A stretch of DNA of 64,000 nucleotides from BCD1 sp965230565 (GTDB lineage Bacteria > Bacteroidota > Bacteroidia > Chitinophagales > Saprospiraceae), in contig CBDDLH010000016.1 of the NCBI GenBank assembly GCA_965230565.1, forward strand, positions 248,001 to 312,000, written 5' to 3'. The position numbers were made by a program, and so were the translations under genes. The notes under the pieces are model-generated. The model ran no database searches and had not been told where the DNA came from. It saw nothing but the letters and a program-made list of their open reading frames with translations. Below are positions 16,310 through 25,935 of the stretch, piece by piece. Within the stretch, counting starts at the first letter, position 1. Each line of letters opens with the position of its first letter.

Positions 16310-19300
16310 ATGAAGCGTTTTTTGGTATTGGTTCCAGCCTTGCTTTTTAGTATCTCAACAGTCTTTTGTCAAGTTTCAAACGACTCGTATTTACAAGGAT
16401 ATTCAAAAACTATTCATGGTTTCCCGTTTATTTATCATTCTCCCTTGCCTGATATAAATGAATCTCTCATTGTCAGAGCTAATAAAAATTTCAGACCTAT
16501 TGAGTGGGAGACCGGGGTTATTCCAAAAGATTATGATGGAAAAATGGTCTCCTTTGTTTGGGCCTATGGTATGGACACCAATGCTAAGAGTTACGATTTT
16601 GAATTAAGCGTTAACGATGATCCATATTTTACCTTTTCCAATCCTGCCAGTAATGAACATACGAACTGGACGGTCACCGGTAAAAACGGAGCAACGCTAT
16701 CCTTTAATGTGACCATGATTGATAAATATAAAGACCAAATGGGTTTTGCAGTGCTGACCTTACCAATGGATAAATTAGAGAGAGGAAAACCGGTGAGGCT
16801 CAAAATGGCTGGAGAACCTACTGAGGGCAGAATTTGGTATATGACTTTTAAGGCTGGTATTGAGGATAAATTGGAAATACAGCAGGAGAATGTTGTTAAA
16901 CAATGGAATGGAAAGCAATTTCATGTAGCAAGATTTGATTTTACTTACCTGGGAGAAACAGCCAACTGTGAAATCAAGGTAGGTAAATCCAAACAACATA
17001 CCAGATTAATTCCGGGATACAACTCTGTCGAAGTAACCTTGCCCATTTCGAAGACATCAAAATCTTATAAGGCTACCATAAAGATTGATGGCAGGAAAAC
17101 TTTCTCAAAATCATTTGTGCTTAAACCGGTCAAAGAATGGTATATCTATTTCGTTCAACATACTCATACGGACATTGGGTATACAAGGCCTCAGACGGAA
17201 ATTCTCCCGGAACATTTGCGATACATTGATTACGCGCTGGATTATTGTGACCTTACCGATGATTATCCGGATGATGCCAAATTTCGCTGGACTTGTGAAG
17301 CTTCATGGGCTGTCAGGGAATATCTGGAAAGTCAGGCCGAAAGAAGCAAGTTGACAGGTTGATACAAAGAGTTAAAGAAGGGCAGGATTGAGGTGACCGG
17401 TATGTTTTTCAACTTTTCAGATATTATTGATGAGCCGGGACTCGCTGCACAGACAAGAACCATTAAAGCTTTTAAGGACCTTGGCATTGAAGTGACCACT
17501 GCTATGCAAAATGATGTGAATGGAATTGGATGGTGCCTCGCTGAATTTGCAGAGGATATTGGACTCAAATATCTTACGATGGGACAACATGGCCACAGGG
17601 CCAGAGTTCCGTTTGAAATCCCGACCTCTTTTTGGTGGGAATCACCTTCCGGAAAAAAACTTTTGGCTTACAGGAGCGAGCACTACATGCATGGAAATAC
17701 CTTAGGGCTTATTTCAGGGGATATTTCGAATTTTAAAACCAGTCTTTCCAAATACCTGATAAGTCTGGAAGAAAAAGGATATCCCTTTGATCGAACAGCC
17801 ATCCAGTTTTCAGGATATATCACTGACAATTCCCCGCCATCTACCATAGCTTGTGAAATGGTAGAAAAATGGAACGATCAATACATTTGGCCTAAGTTGC
17901 GACTTGCAGTGGATCATGAATTTATGAAATATATTGAAGCCAATCATTCCGAAGATATTGCGACTTACAGAGTAGCCTGGCCAGACTGGTGGACTGACGG
18001 TGCAGGTTCTGCTATGCTGGAAACAAAAGCTACGCGTACTGTTCAGGCTGAAATGATCGCCAATAACGGTTTGATTGCGATGGCTCATCTGATGGAAGGA
18101 GAATTTCCTGATGATATAGAAAAGGATATATCTGACGTTCAGGATGATCTGCTTTTTTACGATGAACATACTTATGGGGCAGATGCCAGCATTTCAGACC
18201 CCCTTTCCGAAAATTCGATCATTCAGTGGAATGAAAAGGCTGCTTACGCATGGGATGCTGTGAAAAGGTCTAGTTTGCTTAGGGAAAAAGCCATGGGAGT
18301 TGTCCAGTCCAGGGTTCCTCGTTTTAATAATCCTTCTATTGCTGTTTTTAACACCCTTAATTGGGAAAGGTCAGGCCAGGTCACTGTTTATATCGATCAT
18401 GAAATTCTCCCAACAAACAAGGCCTTTTCCATTCAGGACTCTGAAGGAAATACTATTAAAGCTCAACCATTGACCAGCAGAAGTGATGGAACCTATTGGA
18501 ACCTGTGGGTGGCAGGCGTTCCTCCAATGGGGTATAAGTGTTATGAGATAGTTGCGAAGGAGGAGATCAGAACAGAGCATGTGGATGTTACCTTTGATGT
18601 GTGGATGGAAAATGATTTTTACAAACTTCAGATTGATACCAATAAGGCCGGAATCATAAGCTTATTCGATAAGGAGCTTAAACTGGAGTTGCTTGACAAG
18701 AAAGAAGATGTTTTTCTTGGACAATTTATTTATGAAACCTTATCCAATCGTCATCAGATGGAAAGGTTTACTCATAATAAAAGAGATACGGTGTACACTC
18801 CTTTGGATGGCGAAAGGCATCAGTTGACCAATGTCGAATTTGCCGGAATCAGAGATGGACTCATTTGGAAAAGCATGTTCCTCAAAGGAAAAATACCCGG
18901 TTGCGCTGACGACCGTGGTTTGACAATGGAAATTCGACTTTTCCATGATGAAAAACGCATTGAACTTCACTATGGACTTCATAAGAAAATCGTTTATGAC
19001 CCTGAAGCAGTTTATATTGCTTTTCCTTTTGAATTAAACCATGGCAAGCTAGGCTTCGAAGCCCAGGGAGGTATTGTCTATCCCGGCGAAAATCAATTGG
19101 AAGGTACATCTTCGGATTGGAACGGCGTGCAAAATTTTGCTTTTGTAAAAAACGAGCGTGCACAAATTGTTTTCGGAAGCAATGATGTTCCCTTGATGCA
19201 ATTTGGAGATATTAATACAGGAAGATTCTATTACAAACATCAGCCGGAAAAAAATCACATCTATTCCTGGGTACTGAACAATTACTGGACCACCAATTTT

Positions 19301-19705
19301 AAGGCAGGGCAGGAAGGTGAATTGAAATGGAGTTATTACCTGACCTCGGGTAAGAATACTTCGAACACCACTGCCACCAGGTTCGCCTGGGGAAGTCGGG
19401 TGCCGATGATTACTCGTGTATTCACGCCAGGAAAAAGAGAAGAAGAGCCTTCACAACAATCATTCTTAAACATACTACCTGAAAATTTACTGGTGGTAGT
19501 TGCCAGGCAGGCTCTGGATGGAAATGGGGTAGTACTGCAGGTAAGAGAAGTTGAAGGAACCGAAACGAGAATAAAGGTTGATGAATTAATAAGTTCCAAT
19601 ATTTTTACTTCAGCCTTTGAAGTAAATGTCCTGGATGAAGTGTTGTCAAAGGACAAAGAAATAGTATTTAATGCTTTTGAAACCAAATTTTTCATTTTGA
19701 AATAA
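16310..19705 (+). pseudogene. GH38 alpha-mannosidase, interrupted by two compensating indels
   Basis: Read directly, the gene splits into 16310-17362 (350 residues, ending at TGA) and 17393-19705 (770 residues, GTG start), both in the same frame. From 17356 to 17382 the neighbouring frame encodes RLIQRVKEG, exactly what a GH38 protein should have before RIEVTGMFFN. One base is therefore missing near 17353-17355 and one is extra in 17380-17383. Corrected, the protein is about 1131 residues: signal peptide MKRFLVLVPALLFSISTVFC, an N-terminal beta domain, the catalytic domain from FVQHTHTDIGYTRPQTE with the probable nucleophile Asp in AMQNDVNGIGW, and C-terminal beta domains. It would remove alpha-linked mannose outside the cytoplasm. 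It may be intact in the living cell if the indels are consensus errors. Confidence 0.88.
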
Positions 19706-19713
19706 ATTCTGAA

Positions 19714-20478
19714 ATGGAAGCATACAATATCATTGACGTCAATGCAGAAAATGTGGCTGATGCGGGCTTGTTTTGTATTAAAAACAAAAAAGCTCCGGGG
19801 TATTCTGCGAAGCTGGATTGGTTCAAACAAAAATGTAATGAAGGCTTAGGAATAAAATTATTGGAGACTGAAGATGGTAAACCTGTGGGTTTTGTTGAAT
19901 TTATTCCGGCTGAAAAGGCCTGGCGACCTGTTCAGGCCAATAACTACCTTTTTATTCACTGTATTGTTATACAATCCAAAAGTTTACGAAGTCAGGGATT
20001 GGCTTCAAGACTCATCCATTCTTGTGAAGAGGAAGCGCGTAAACTGGGCAAATCCGGAATTTGTGTAATGGCAAGTGATGGGGTTTGGATTGCCGATAAA
20101 AGATTGTTCCAAAGAAATGGATTTGAGGAAATCGAAAAATCCGGAAGGTTTGAATTGATGGTCAAGAAATTCGATCCGGACGCAGAAGATCCAAAATTGA
20201 TCGAATGGGAATCCAAGGCAGTAGGCTACCAAGGCTGGCACATTTTGTATGCGGACCAATGTCCCTGGCATGTAAAATCCGTTGAAGATCTGCTCAATGC
20301 GGCAATGGATATGGATATTGATCTAAATGTAACTCATTTGACGGATCCGTCTCAGGCCCGGCAAATGCCTTGCGGTTACGGGACTTTTGCGCTGATTCAC
20401 AATGGTGAAGTACTTGCCGATCACTATATCAGCCAAACCCGGTTTAGGAATATTGTGAGGAAGCGGGACCTGGATTAA
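19714..20478 (+). CDS. GNAT acetyltransferase with C-terminal YoaP domain
   Basis: A 254-residue protein with an N-terminal GNAT fold (about residues 1-150) and a C-terminal YoaP-like domain (about 175-254). The acetyl-CoA loop reads SKSLRSQGLASRLIHSCEEEA, the R/Q-x-x-G-x-A/G pattern of GNAT enzymes. The second domain has ADQCPWHVKSVEDL and MPCGYGTFALIHNGEVLADHY, typical of proteins related to Bacillus YoaP. The acceptor is unknown. It lies 8 bases after the GH38 gene and is probably co-transcribed with it. Its last codons form part of a long inverted repeat shared with the convergent receptor gene. Confidence 0.82.
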   Translation: MEAYNIIDVNAENVADAGLFCIKNKKAPGYSAKLDWFKQKCNEGLGIKLLETEDGKPVGFVEFIPAEKAWRPVQANNYLFIHCIVIQSKSLRSQGLASRLIHSCEEEARKLGKSGICVMASDGVWIADKRLFQRNGFEEIEKSGRFELMVKKFDPDAEDPKLIEWESKAVGYQGWHILYADQCPWHVKSVEDLLNAAMDMDIDLNVTHLTDPSQARQMPCGYGTFALIHNGEVLADHYISQTRFRNIVRKRDLD

Positions 20479-20580
20479 GCAGATTTAAGGATTACCTGGT
20501 GTATGGGTATTCTAAAAACAATTTTTGTTTTAAAAACACAACAAAATCCAGGTAATCCTTAAATCCTATCAATCCAGGTC
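20467..20580. repeat. 33-nt interrupted inverted repeat between convergent genes
   Basis: The left arm 20467-20499 and right arm 20548-20580 are reverse complements at 29 of 33 positions: 10 matches (GACCTGGATT), a 6-base poor stretch, then 17 matches (ATTTAAGGATTACCTGG). The loop is 48 bases. The left arm includes the final codons and stop of the GNAT gene; the right arm reaches into the stop of the receptor gene. The ATTTAAGGATT unit resembles a common Bacteroidota intergenic repeat. It may serve as a two-way transcription end or mRNA-stabilising hairpin. Confidence 0.75.
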
Positions 20581-23017
20581 AAAATTCTGCCCCACCTTCA
20601 TCATCTCCTCCGTCGCCACCATCACCACCATTTCTTCCTCGTTTATTTTTGTAGTTGTTAATTCGGTAACTTACACTTGCCGAAACCATAGGTGCAAAGC
20701 TTCTGTGGCTCCTATAGTTGTAGAAATTCTCATCTTCACTGATACTAACTCTTTGCCTGGTCCTGAATATATCACGAACCTGGAGCACTACGGATAATTT
20801 CTTGTCAAAGAAATCACTACGAATTGCAGTATTGAATACGTAATACCCTCTGCTTTCTCCCTGTGCCCTTACAGAGGGACTGTTGTAGTTAAAGGATAGT
20901 TGATATCGTAGATTTTTGGTAATCTTAAAAGTATTGTTGATCCTGGTGTTCCAATTCGTAGATCGGGTCGAAAAGGATTGCTCGTCGAGTTCTCCTTCAA
21001 TGCGATAATCAAACAGATTACCCATCAGATTCACTTCCCACCATTTGGTTGGGACCAAATTGAACATCCCTTCGACTCCAAGAGAATAATCCTTACCTAC
21101 ATTCACAAATGTCATCAGGAATGTTTCTTCATCATAAACTTCAAGGATACGTTCAATTTTGTTGTGTTTGATCCTGTAATAGGTTTCCAATGAGAAACTG
21201 GATTTCTTCCATTTTTTCAAATATGCCATTTCCATGGCATCGATATATTCCGGTAGAAGGTTAGGATTACCCTGGCGCACATTGAACAGGTCAGACCAGG
21301 TAACAAAAGGTTCGAGATTCCAACCTCTTGGACGGTCAATCCTTCTGGAATAACTTGCCATTACCTGATTCTCCTCAGGCAGGCTGTAGGACATATGAAC
21401 ACTAGGGAATAGATCCCAACGGTCAATAGTAAAATTTTGATTCAACTGGACTGATTCGATGTCCCTGAAAGTATATTCAGTTCTAAGACCTGCCTGGTAA
21501 CCGAAGTTATTGAGCTCACCTTTAAAGATCCCGTAAAGCGCCATTATTTTACGGTCGTAATTAGTAGTATTGCTTTTATCTTCCTGAATTACAAAATCAG
21601 CTACATCGGGTTCATACCAGAATAATTCTGTTTCGTCCACACTAAAACTTTTCCTGAATTGCAGACCAGTCTCAAAACCTGCTTTCTTCGAAATCGGGTG
21701 GTTATAATCTAATCGGATATCCCAACGATTAGAGGGCCCTTTTTCCGTTGTCCTGGCTCCTGAGGTGACTACTTTATCCGCATCACTCAAACGGTTTTCG
21801 GAGTATTCATCTCCATTCCGGTAGCGGTAATTTAACTGTAAAGCCAGTTCTTGACCTTTCTTTTGAAATTTGTGAACGAAATTATTGGTTATACTCAGGA
21901 AGTTTCCTCCTCTGATGGATTCGTTGGAGCTGAATTCCTCTATGATTCCATTGGAAGGTTCATAGGAGGTTACATAACTCAGTTCGGAAGTACCTCCATG
22001 ACCATGTTTGCCTAATCTCACCCCTAAAGAAAACAGATCATTCTTTGTGATATCCCAATCCAGTCCTGCACGGATACCCTGACGTTGTCTGAGTCGTTCG
22101 CTTTCTCCTTCTGAGGTAATAATGGTGGTTACGCCGTCCAATGTCGTACGTCGTTCCGTATAACTTTCTCCGGGGAAGGGGCGTTTACCATAATCGCCGC
22201 TTACATAAAAATTGACATGCTTTCTGCGGTAATTGAGTAAAAGGTCGGCACCGTAACTTCCGAAGTTTCCCACATTGGCGTTGGCTAAGCCATTGAGCCC
22301 CTGCATTCTGTTTTTCTTGGTAACAATGTTTATGATTCCCCCTGTACCATCTGGCTGGTATCTGGAAGAAGGGTTGGTTATGATTTCAATGTTTAGAATG
22401 GTGGAAGCCGGCATAGACCGCAGTACATCGCTTGGATCCAGAACAGTAGGTTTGCCATCTATCAAAACGGTGAATCCTGAACTGCCTCGTAACAAAACGT
22501 TACCCTCAAAATCAACCTGGATAGAAGGGATATTTTCCAACACTTCGACAGCGGACATGGAAGCAGAGGCCATTTGTTCACTCACCGCTACCACTTTTTT
22601 GTCTATCTGGTAATCCACGCTTGCCTGTGAGGCTAGGACCACGACTTCATCCAGCGTTTCACCATCCGATAATAAATAGATCTGGCCAAGATTAATGGTT
22701 CCGGATTTTCCAACCTCAATTGCTGACCGTGTGATTTTGGTATAGCCTAAGAAAGTAATTTCAACAATATAGGATCCCGCTTCAAGGTCCTTTATTTCAA
22801 AATTCCCGTCCAGGTCACTTATAGTGCCGGTGACAAGACTATTGTCAGAGGTTTTTAAAACCGTAATGGTCGCATACTCGATGGGATGGTTGGATTTTTT
22901 ATCAATGACTTTTCCTTTGATTTTGCCGGAGTAGTCATTATCTCCCGGGTCGGAAGCATTTGCATGAAAAAGTCCAAAAGAAAAAAGCGCAAAAAGAACC
23001 AGTTTAACCTTGTACAT
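20579..23017 (-). CDS. TonB-dependent-receptor-like outer membrane beta-barrel protein
   Basis: An 812-residue outer membrane protein with signal peptide (MYKVKLVLFALFSFGLFHANA), a carboxypeptidase-regulatory-like beta-sandwich (about 32-120; IKGKVIDKKSNHPIEYATITV), a plug domain (about 125-235; NVLLRGSSGFTVLIDGKPTVL and GTGGIINIVTKKN) and a barrel of the 'outer membrane beta-barrel family' type. The C-terminal tail is a short Gly/Asp run (RNGGDGGDGGDDEGG), an odd ending for a barrel that usually closes with an aromatic residue. No SusD partner is adjacent, so it is not a typical glycan Sus pair; metal, siderophore or peptide substrates are open. The TRAP binding protein lies 134 bases upstream on the same strand. 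Confidence 0.88.
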   Translation of the reverse strand: MYKVKLVLFALFSFGLFHANASDPGDNDYSGKIKGKVIDKKSNHPIEYATITVLKTSDNSLVTGTISDLDGNFEIKDLEAGSYIVEITFLGYTKITRSAIEVGKSGTINLGQIYLLSDGETLDEVVVLASQASVDYQIDKKVVAVSEQMASASMSAVEVLENIPSIQVDFEGNVLLRGSSGFTVLIDGKPTVLDPSDVLRSMPASTILNIEIITNPSSRYQPDGTGGIINIVTKKNRMQGLNGLANANVGNFGSYGADLLLNYRRKHVNFYVSGDYGKRPFPGESYTERRTTLDGVTTIITSEGESERLRQRQGIRAGLDWDITKNDLFSLGVRLGKHGHGGTSELSYVTSYEPSNGIIEEFSSNESIRGGNFLSITNNFVHKFQKKGQELALQLNYRYRNGDEYSENRLSDADKVVTSGARTTEKGPSNRWDIRLDYNHPISKKAGFETGLQFRKSFSVDETELFWYEPDVADFVIQEDKSNTTNYDRKIMALYGIFKGELNNFGYQAGLRTEYTFRDIESVQLNQNFTIDRWDLFPSVHMSYSLPEENQVMASYSRRIDRPRGWNLEPFVTWSDLFNVRQGNPNLLPEYIDAMEMAYLKKWKKSSFSLETYYRIKHNKIERILEVYDEETFLMTFVNVGKDYSLGVEGMFNLVPTKWWEVNLMGNLFDYRIEGELDEQSFSTRSTNWNTRINNTFKITKNLRYQLSFNYNSPSVRAQGESRGYYVFNTAIRSDFFDKKLSVVLQVRDIFRTRQRVSISEDENFYNYRSHRSFAPMVSASVSYRINNYKNKRGRNGGDGGDGGDDEGGAEF

Positions 23018-23040
23018 ATCGGATGATTTTAGATTCGATG

Positions 23041-23048
23041 CAAAGCTA
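23041..23048 (-). promoter_or_regulatory. Candidate -7 box for the receptor gene
   Basis: TAGCTTTG on the minus strand matches TAnnTTTG, 24 bases from the start codon at 23017. No clear -33 TTG at the right spacing. Confidence 0.4.
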
Positions 23049-23151
23049 AAGAGATGGCGGCTTTAAATAAAAAAAAACCTGTAAACGACAATAATATTTA
23101 GGTGAACAACAATGTTGCTTTATTGCTTTATTCCAATGATAACAAAATGAA

Positions 23152-24267
23152 TTACTGAAGGGTGTTGTAATAGGCTTTTTCAGATAATTCAGACCATGCT
23201 GCAGCCTTTTTACTAAAGTCTAAATACGAAGCATATACTCTCTGGGCAAATTCATCTTTTGCTACCAATTCATCAATAACCTCCCTGGTGAAAATTCTCA
23301 GTTGATCCAGAACTTCCTTGGGGAAAGTTCTGATGTCGACTTCCCCAGCTTTTAATTTTTCCAGGTATTCTCCGTTTTTGGCTTCCATTTGAGAGAAAAC
23401 CCAGGTGTGTGCCTGCCACCCGGCTGCCTTAATTATGGCCTGAAGATCATCGGGTAAATCTTCGTACTTCTCTTTGTTGATAATAAACTCTAACGAGGTA
23501 CCCGGTTCGTGCCAACCGGGTGAGTAATAATATTTGGAGATCTCATGAAATCCCATGCTGAAATCATGAAACGGGCTCAGCCATTCTGTGGCGTCAATGA
23601 TGCCTCTTTCGAGACCTGTATAAAGCTCTCCGCCTGCTAATAATACTGCGGAGCCTCCGGCTTTTTCCAATACTTTTCCCCCGAGTCCCGGAATCCGCAT
23701 TTTCAGACCTTTAAGATCATCAATAGAGTTGATTTCCCTGTTGAACCACCCACCCATCTGCACGCCTGAATTACCAGCAGGCATAGGAATAAGATTATAT
23801 TGGCCGTACAGTTCTTCCCATAACTCCATTCCTCCACCGGCATATAACCAGGTTGTCATTTGTTGTGCGTTCATTCCAAAAGGCACCGTAGCGAAAAATT
23901 GTGCTGCGGGGATTTTACCTGCCCAGTAATAAGCGGCTCCGCTTCCCATCTCCGCTCCTCCGTTCCTCACGGTGTCAAAAGTTTCCAGGGCAGGTACCAG
24001 TTCACCGCCACCAAAAACCTGGATCTCCATTCTTCCCCCTGACATTTTATTAACAAGCTCGGCAAATAAGGTACAGCCTTCTCCCAGAATAGGGTAGTTG
24101 GGTGGCCATGTAGTAACCATTTTCCATTTATATCTCTTGTTGTTGATTTGCCCTGGCAGCGTTTCTTTTTGAGCAAAATTTTCATCCATACATCCTCTTA
24201 AAAAAACGGGAAGTGAAATGGTTCCTAATGCTAATCCTTTGACGAAAGTCTTACGCGTGATCTTCAT
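23152..24267 (-). CDS. TRAP transporter substrate-binding protein, TakP-like
   Basis: A 371-residue binding protein using the ATG at 24267; an upstream extension to 24411 would add 48 cysteine-rich residues before a perfectly good export signal. That signal, MKITRKTFVKGLALGT followed by LPVFLRGC, combines a Tat-like RK motif with a lipobox (Cys26), so the protein is probably a lipoprotein. Motifs AMQ-type pocket elements shared with TakP are GVQMGGWFNREI, LKGLKMRIPGLGGKVLEKAGG and GIIDATEWLSPFHDF, the Arg and Trp/Glu positions that hold 2-oxoacids such as pyruvate. Ligand class is inferred from these motifs. The matching large permease may be the gene at 12979; no small permease is in the window. 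Confidence 0.88.
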   Translation of the reverse strand: MKITRKTFVKGLALGTISLPVFLRGCMDENFAQKETLPGQINNKRYKWKMVTTWPPNYPILGEGCTLFAELVNKMSGGRMEIQVFGGGELVPALETFDTVRNGGAEMGSGAAYYWAGKIPAAQFFATVPFGMNAQQMTTWLYAGGGMELWEELYGQYNLIPMPAGNSGVQMGGWFNREINSIDDLKGLKMRIPGLGGKVLEKAGGSAVLLAGGELYTGLERGIIDATEWLSPFHDFSMGFHEISKYYYSPGWHEPGTSLEFIINKEKYEDLPDDLQAIIKAAGWQAHTWVFSQMEAKNGEYLEKLKAGEVDIRTFPKEVLDQLRIFTREVIDELVAKDEFAQRVYASYLDFSKKAAAWSELSEKAYYNTLQ

Positions 24268-24353
24268 GGCCAATAAATTTTCTTCCAAAATAAAAAACAT
24301 TCCATGAACAGGGCTGTTTTTTAAACAATTACTGCATAATTTACAAAAATGAC

Positions 24354-24361
24354 TAATTTTG
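24354..24361 (+). promoter_or_regulatory. Candidate -7 box placing a near-leaderless start for the U32 gene
   Basis: TAATTTTG fits TAnnTTTG and ends only 4 bases before the ATG at 24366. If used, transcription would begin at or beside the start codon, giving a leaderless mRNA. No -33 TTG is obvious. Confidence 0.45.
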
Positions 24362-24365
24362 CGGC

Positions 24366-25607
24366 ATGAACACAATTGACAAAATAGAACTGATGGCCCC
24401 TGCAGGGTCATTTGAATCTCTGCAAGCTGCTATTGACAACGGTGCTGACTCCGTTTATTTTGGTATAGAGCAGTTGAATATGAGGGCTCGTTCTTCCATA
24501 AATTTCACCTTGGAAGACCTGAAAGAAATTGCCCGCAGATGTAATGAAAAAAATGTCCGGACGTATATTACCCTGAATACCATCATCTATGATCACGATC
24601 TCACCATGATCAAGAAGATCATCGATGCAGCGAAAGAAGCTGAAATTACAGCCGTAATCGCTTCAGATCAGGGAGTCATCGGATATGCCCGATCCCAAAA
24701 TGTAGAAGTACACTTATCCACGCAGTTGAATATCACAAATATTGAAACTTTGAAGTTTTATTCACTATTTGCTGATGTTGCTGTACTATCCAGAGAACTA
24801 AGCCTTCGCCAGATTAAAGCGATATGCGATGCAGTTGAAAGAGAAGAGATCCGGGGACCATCGGGTAATCTCATAGAAATTGAGATCTTTGGTCACGGCG
24901 CTCTGTGTATGGCGGTTTCCGGAAAATGCTACCTGAGTCTTCATTCCAACAACTCTTCAGCGAACAGAGGTGCATGCGTTCAGAATTGCCGCAGGAAATA
25001 TACGGTGATTGACGAAGAGGGTGTTGAACTCGAAATTGATAATGAGTACATTATGTCGCCCAAAGACCTTTGTACGCTCGATTTCCTGCCTCAGGTTATT
25101 GACACTGGAATTGATGTACTTAAGATCGAAGGTCGAGCCCGTGCTCCTGAATATGTGGCAACTGTGATTCGTGTTTACCGCGAAGCTATTGATGCTGTTT
25201 ACGAAGGGACTTACACCAAGGAAAAATCTGATGCCTGGATGAAGGAGCTTGAAACGGTTTACAATCGTGGATTCTGGGGAGGGTATTACCTTGGACAAAA
25301 GCTTGGGGAATGGAATGATCAGGCAGGATCAAAAGCCACTCAGAAAAAAGTTTATCTTGGTAAAGGCGTTCACTATTACAAAAAGCCTAAAGTGGGTCAT
25401 TTCAAAATAGAAGCTCACCAACTAAAGGCAGGAGATAAAATTCTGATTACCGGACCAACTACCGGTGTTATTGAAATGGAGGTGGATGAATTGTGGGTTG
25501 ATGAAAAGGTAGTGCCTGAAGCGGGTAGGGGGGCAGATGTAACTTTTGGCATCGACAAGGTGATCAGGGCTTCTGATAAATTGTACAAAATTGTTCCTAC
25601 CGAATAA
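24366..25607 (+). CDS. U32 family protein (TrhP/YegQ-like tRNA hydroxylation factor)
   Basis: A 413-residue U32 protein. The N-terminal TIM-barrel-like domain begins IELMAPAGSFESLQAAIDNGADSVYFG and the family signature is IEIFGHGALCMAVSGKCYLS with further cysteines in NRGACVQNCRRKY (about residues 175-215), which can bind an iron-sulphur cluster. U32 proteins of this type (TrhP/YegQ) hydroxylate uridine 34 of tRNA in a prephenate-dependent route; older databases call them collagenase-like peptidases. A C-terminal beta domain (about 335-413) is present. A ferredoxin gene follows 95 bases downstream, which fits an iron-sulphur-dependent enzyme. TrhP rather than RlhA or UbiU/V is my inference. 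Confidence 0.82.
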   Translation: MNTIDKIELMAPAGSFESLQAAIDNGADSVYFGIEQLNMRARSSINFTLEDLKEIARRCNEKNVRTYITLNTIIYDHDLTMIKKIIDAAKEAEITAVIASDQGVIGYARSQNVEVHLSTQLNITNIETLKFYSLFADVAVLSRELSLRQIKAICDAVEREEIRGPSGNLIEIEIFGHGALCMAVSGKCYLSLHSNNSSANRGACVQNCRRKYTVIDEEGVELEIDNEYIMSPKDLCTLDFLPQVIDTGIDVLKIEGRARAPEYVATVIRVYREAIDAVYEGTYTKEKSDAWMKELETVYNRGFWGGYYLGQKLGEWNDQAGSKATQKKVYLGKGVHYYKKPKVGHFKIEAHQLKAGDKILITGPTTGVIEMEVDELWVDEKVVPEAGRGADVTFGIDKVIRASDKLYKIVPTE

Positions 25608-25612
25608 ATTTA

Positions 25613-25678
25613 AACGGTAGGCGGTAAACGGCCTACGGTGAACGGTTTATATTTGCGTTGACCATAGGCCGTTTTCTT
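25613..25678. repeat. ACGG-rich intergenic repeat with embedded -7 box
   Basis: AAACGGCCTACGGTGAAC (about 25626-25643) is mirrored by GTTGACCATAGGCCGTTT (about 25657-25674) at 15 of 18 positions. Repeated ACGG units flank it, as in many Bacteroidota intergenic repeats. Inside the loop TATATTTG (25648-25655) fits TAnnTTTG and may drive the ferredoxin gene. Confidence 0.55.
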
Positions 25679-25702
25679 ACCTCGATTATTAAAAAATTAG
25701 CT

Positions 25703-25933
25703 TTGATAATAATTACTCAGCAACGTATAAAATGCATTGGATGCAACTATTGTGTGGAATTTGCTCCTGATCGCTGGCGTATGTCAAAAAAGGATGGACG
25801 GTGCACGCTTATTGGATCAACCGAGAAAAAAGGATTCCACACGGTAAAAGCTTTTGACCATGAATATGAGGAAAATGTCAAGGCTGCCGAAGCTTGCCCT
25901 GTAAAGATTATTCAGGTCAAAAAGCTGAAATAA
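25703..25933 (+). CDS. Single-cluster [4Fe-4S] ferredoxin
   Basis: A 76-residue protein if started at the TTG at 25703, which gives MIIITQQRIKCIGCNYCVEF, the usual N-terminus of this Bacteroidota ferredoxin type; a TTG at 25658 would add 15 residues encoded in the repeat. Cluster ligands are C-I-G-C-N-Y-C near the start and the fourth Cys in AEACPVKII near the end, that is CxxCxxC plus a distant CP. It should be a small cytoplasmic electron carrier. The U32 gene upstream may be its client; the convergent SprB-repeat gene ends 2 bases after its stop. Start choice is moderately certain. Confidence 0.82.
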   Translation: MIIITQQRIKCIGCNYCVEFAPDRWRMSKKDGRCTLIGSTEKKGFHTVKAFDHEYEENVKAAEACPVKIIQVKKLK

Positions 25934-25935
25934 TC

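Noticed and set aside
23152..24411. Longer start for the TRAP binding protein
   Set aside because: The added 48 residues are cysteine-rich and would hide the export signal that starts at 24267; they also cross into the divergent U32 gene.
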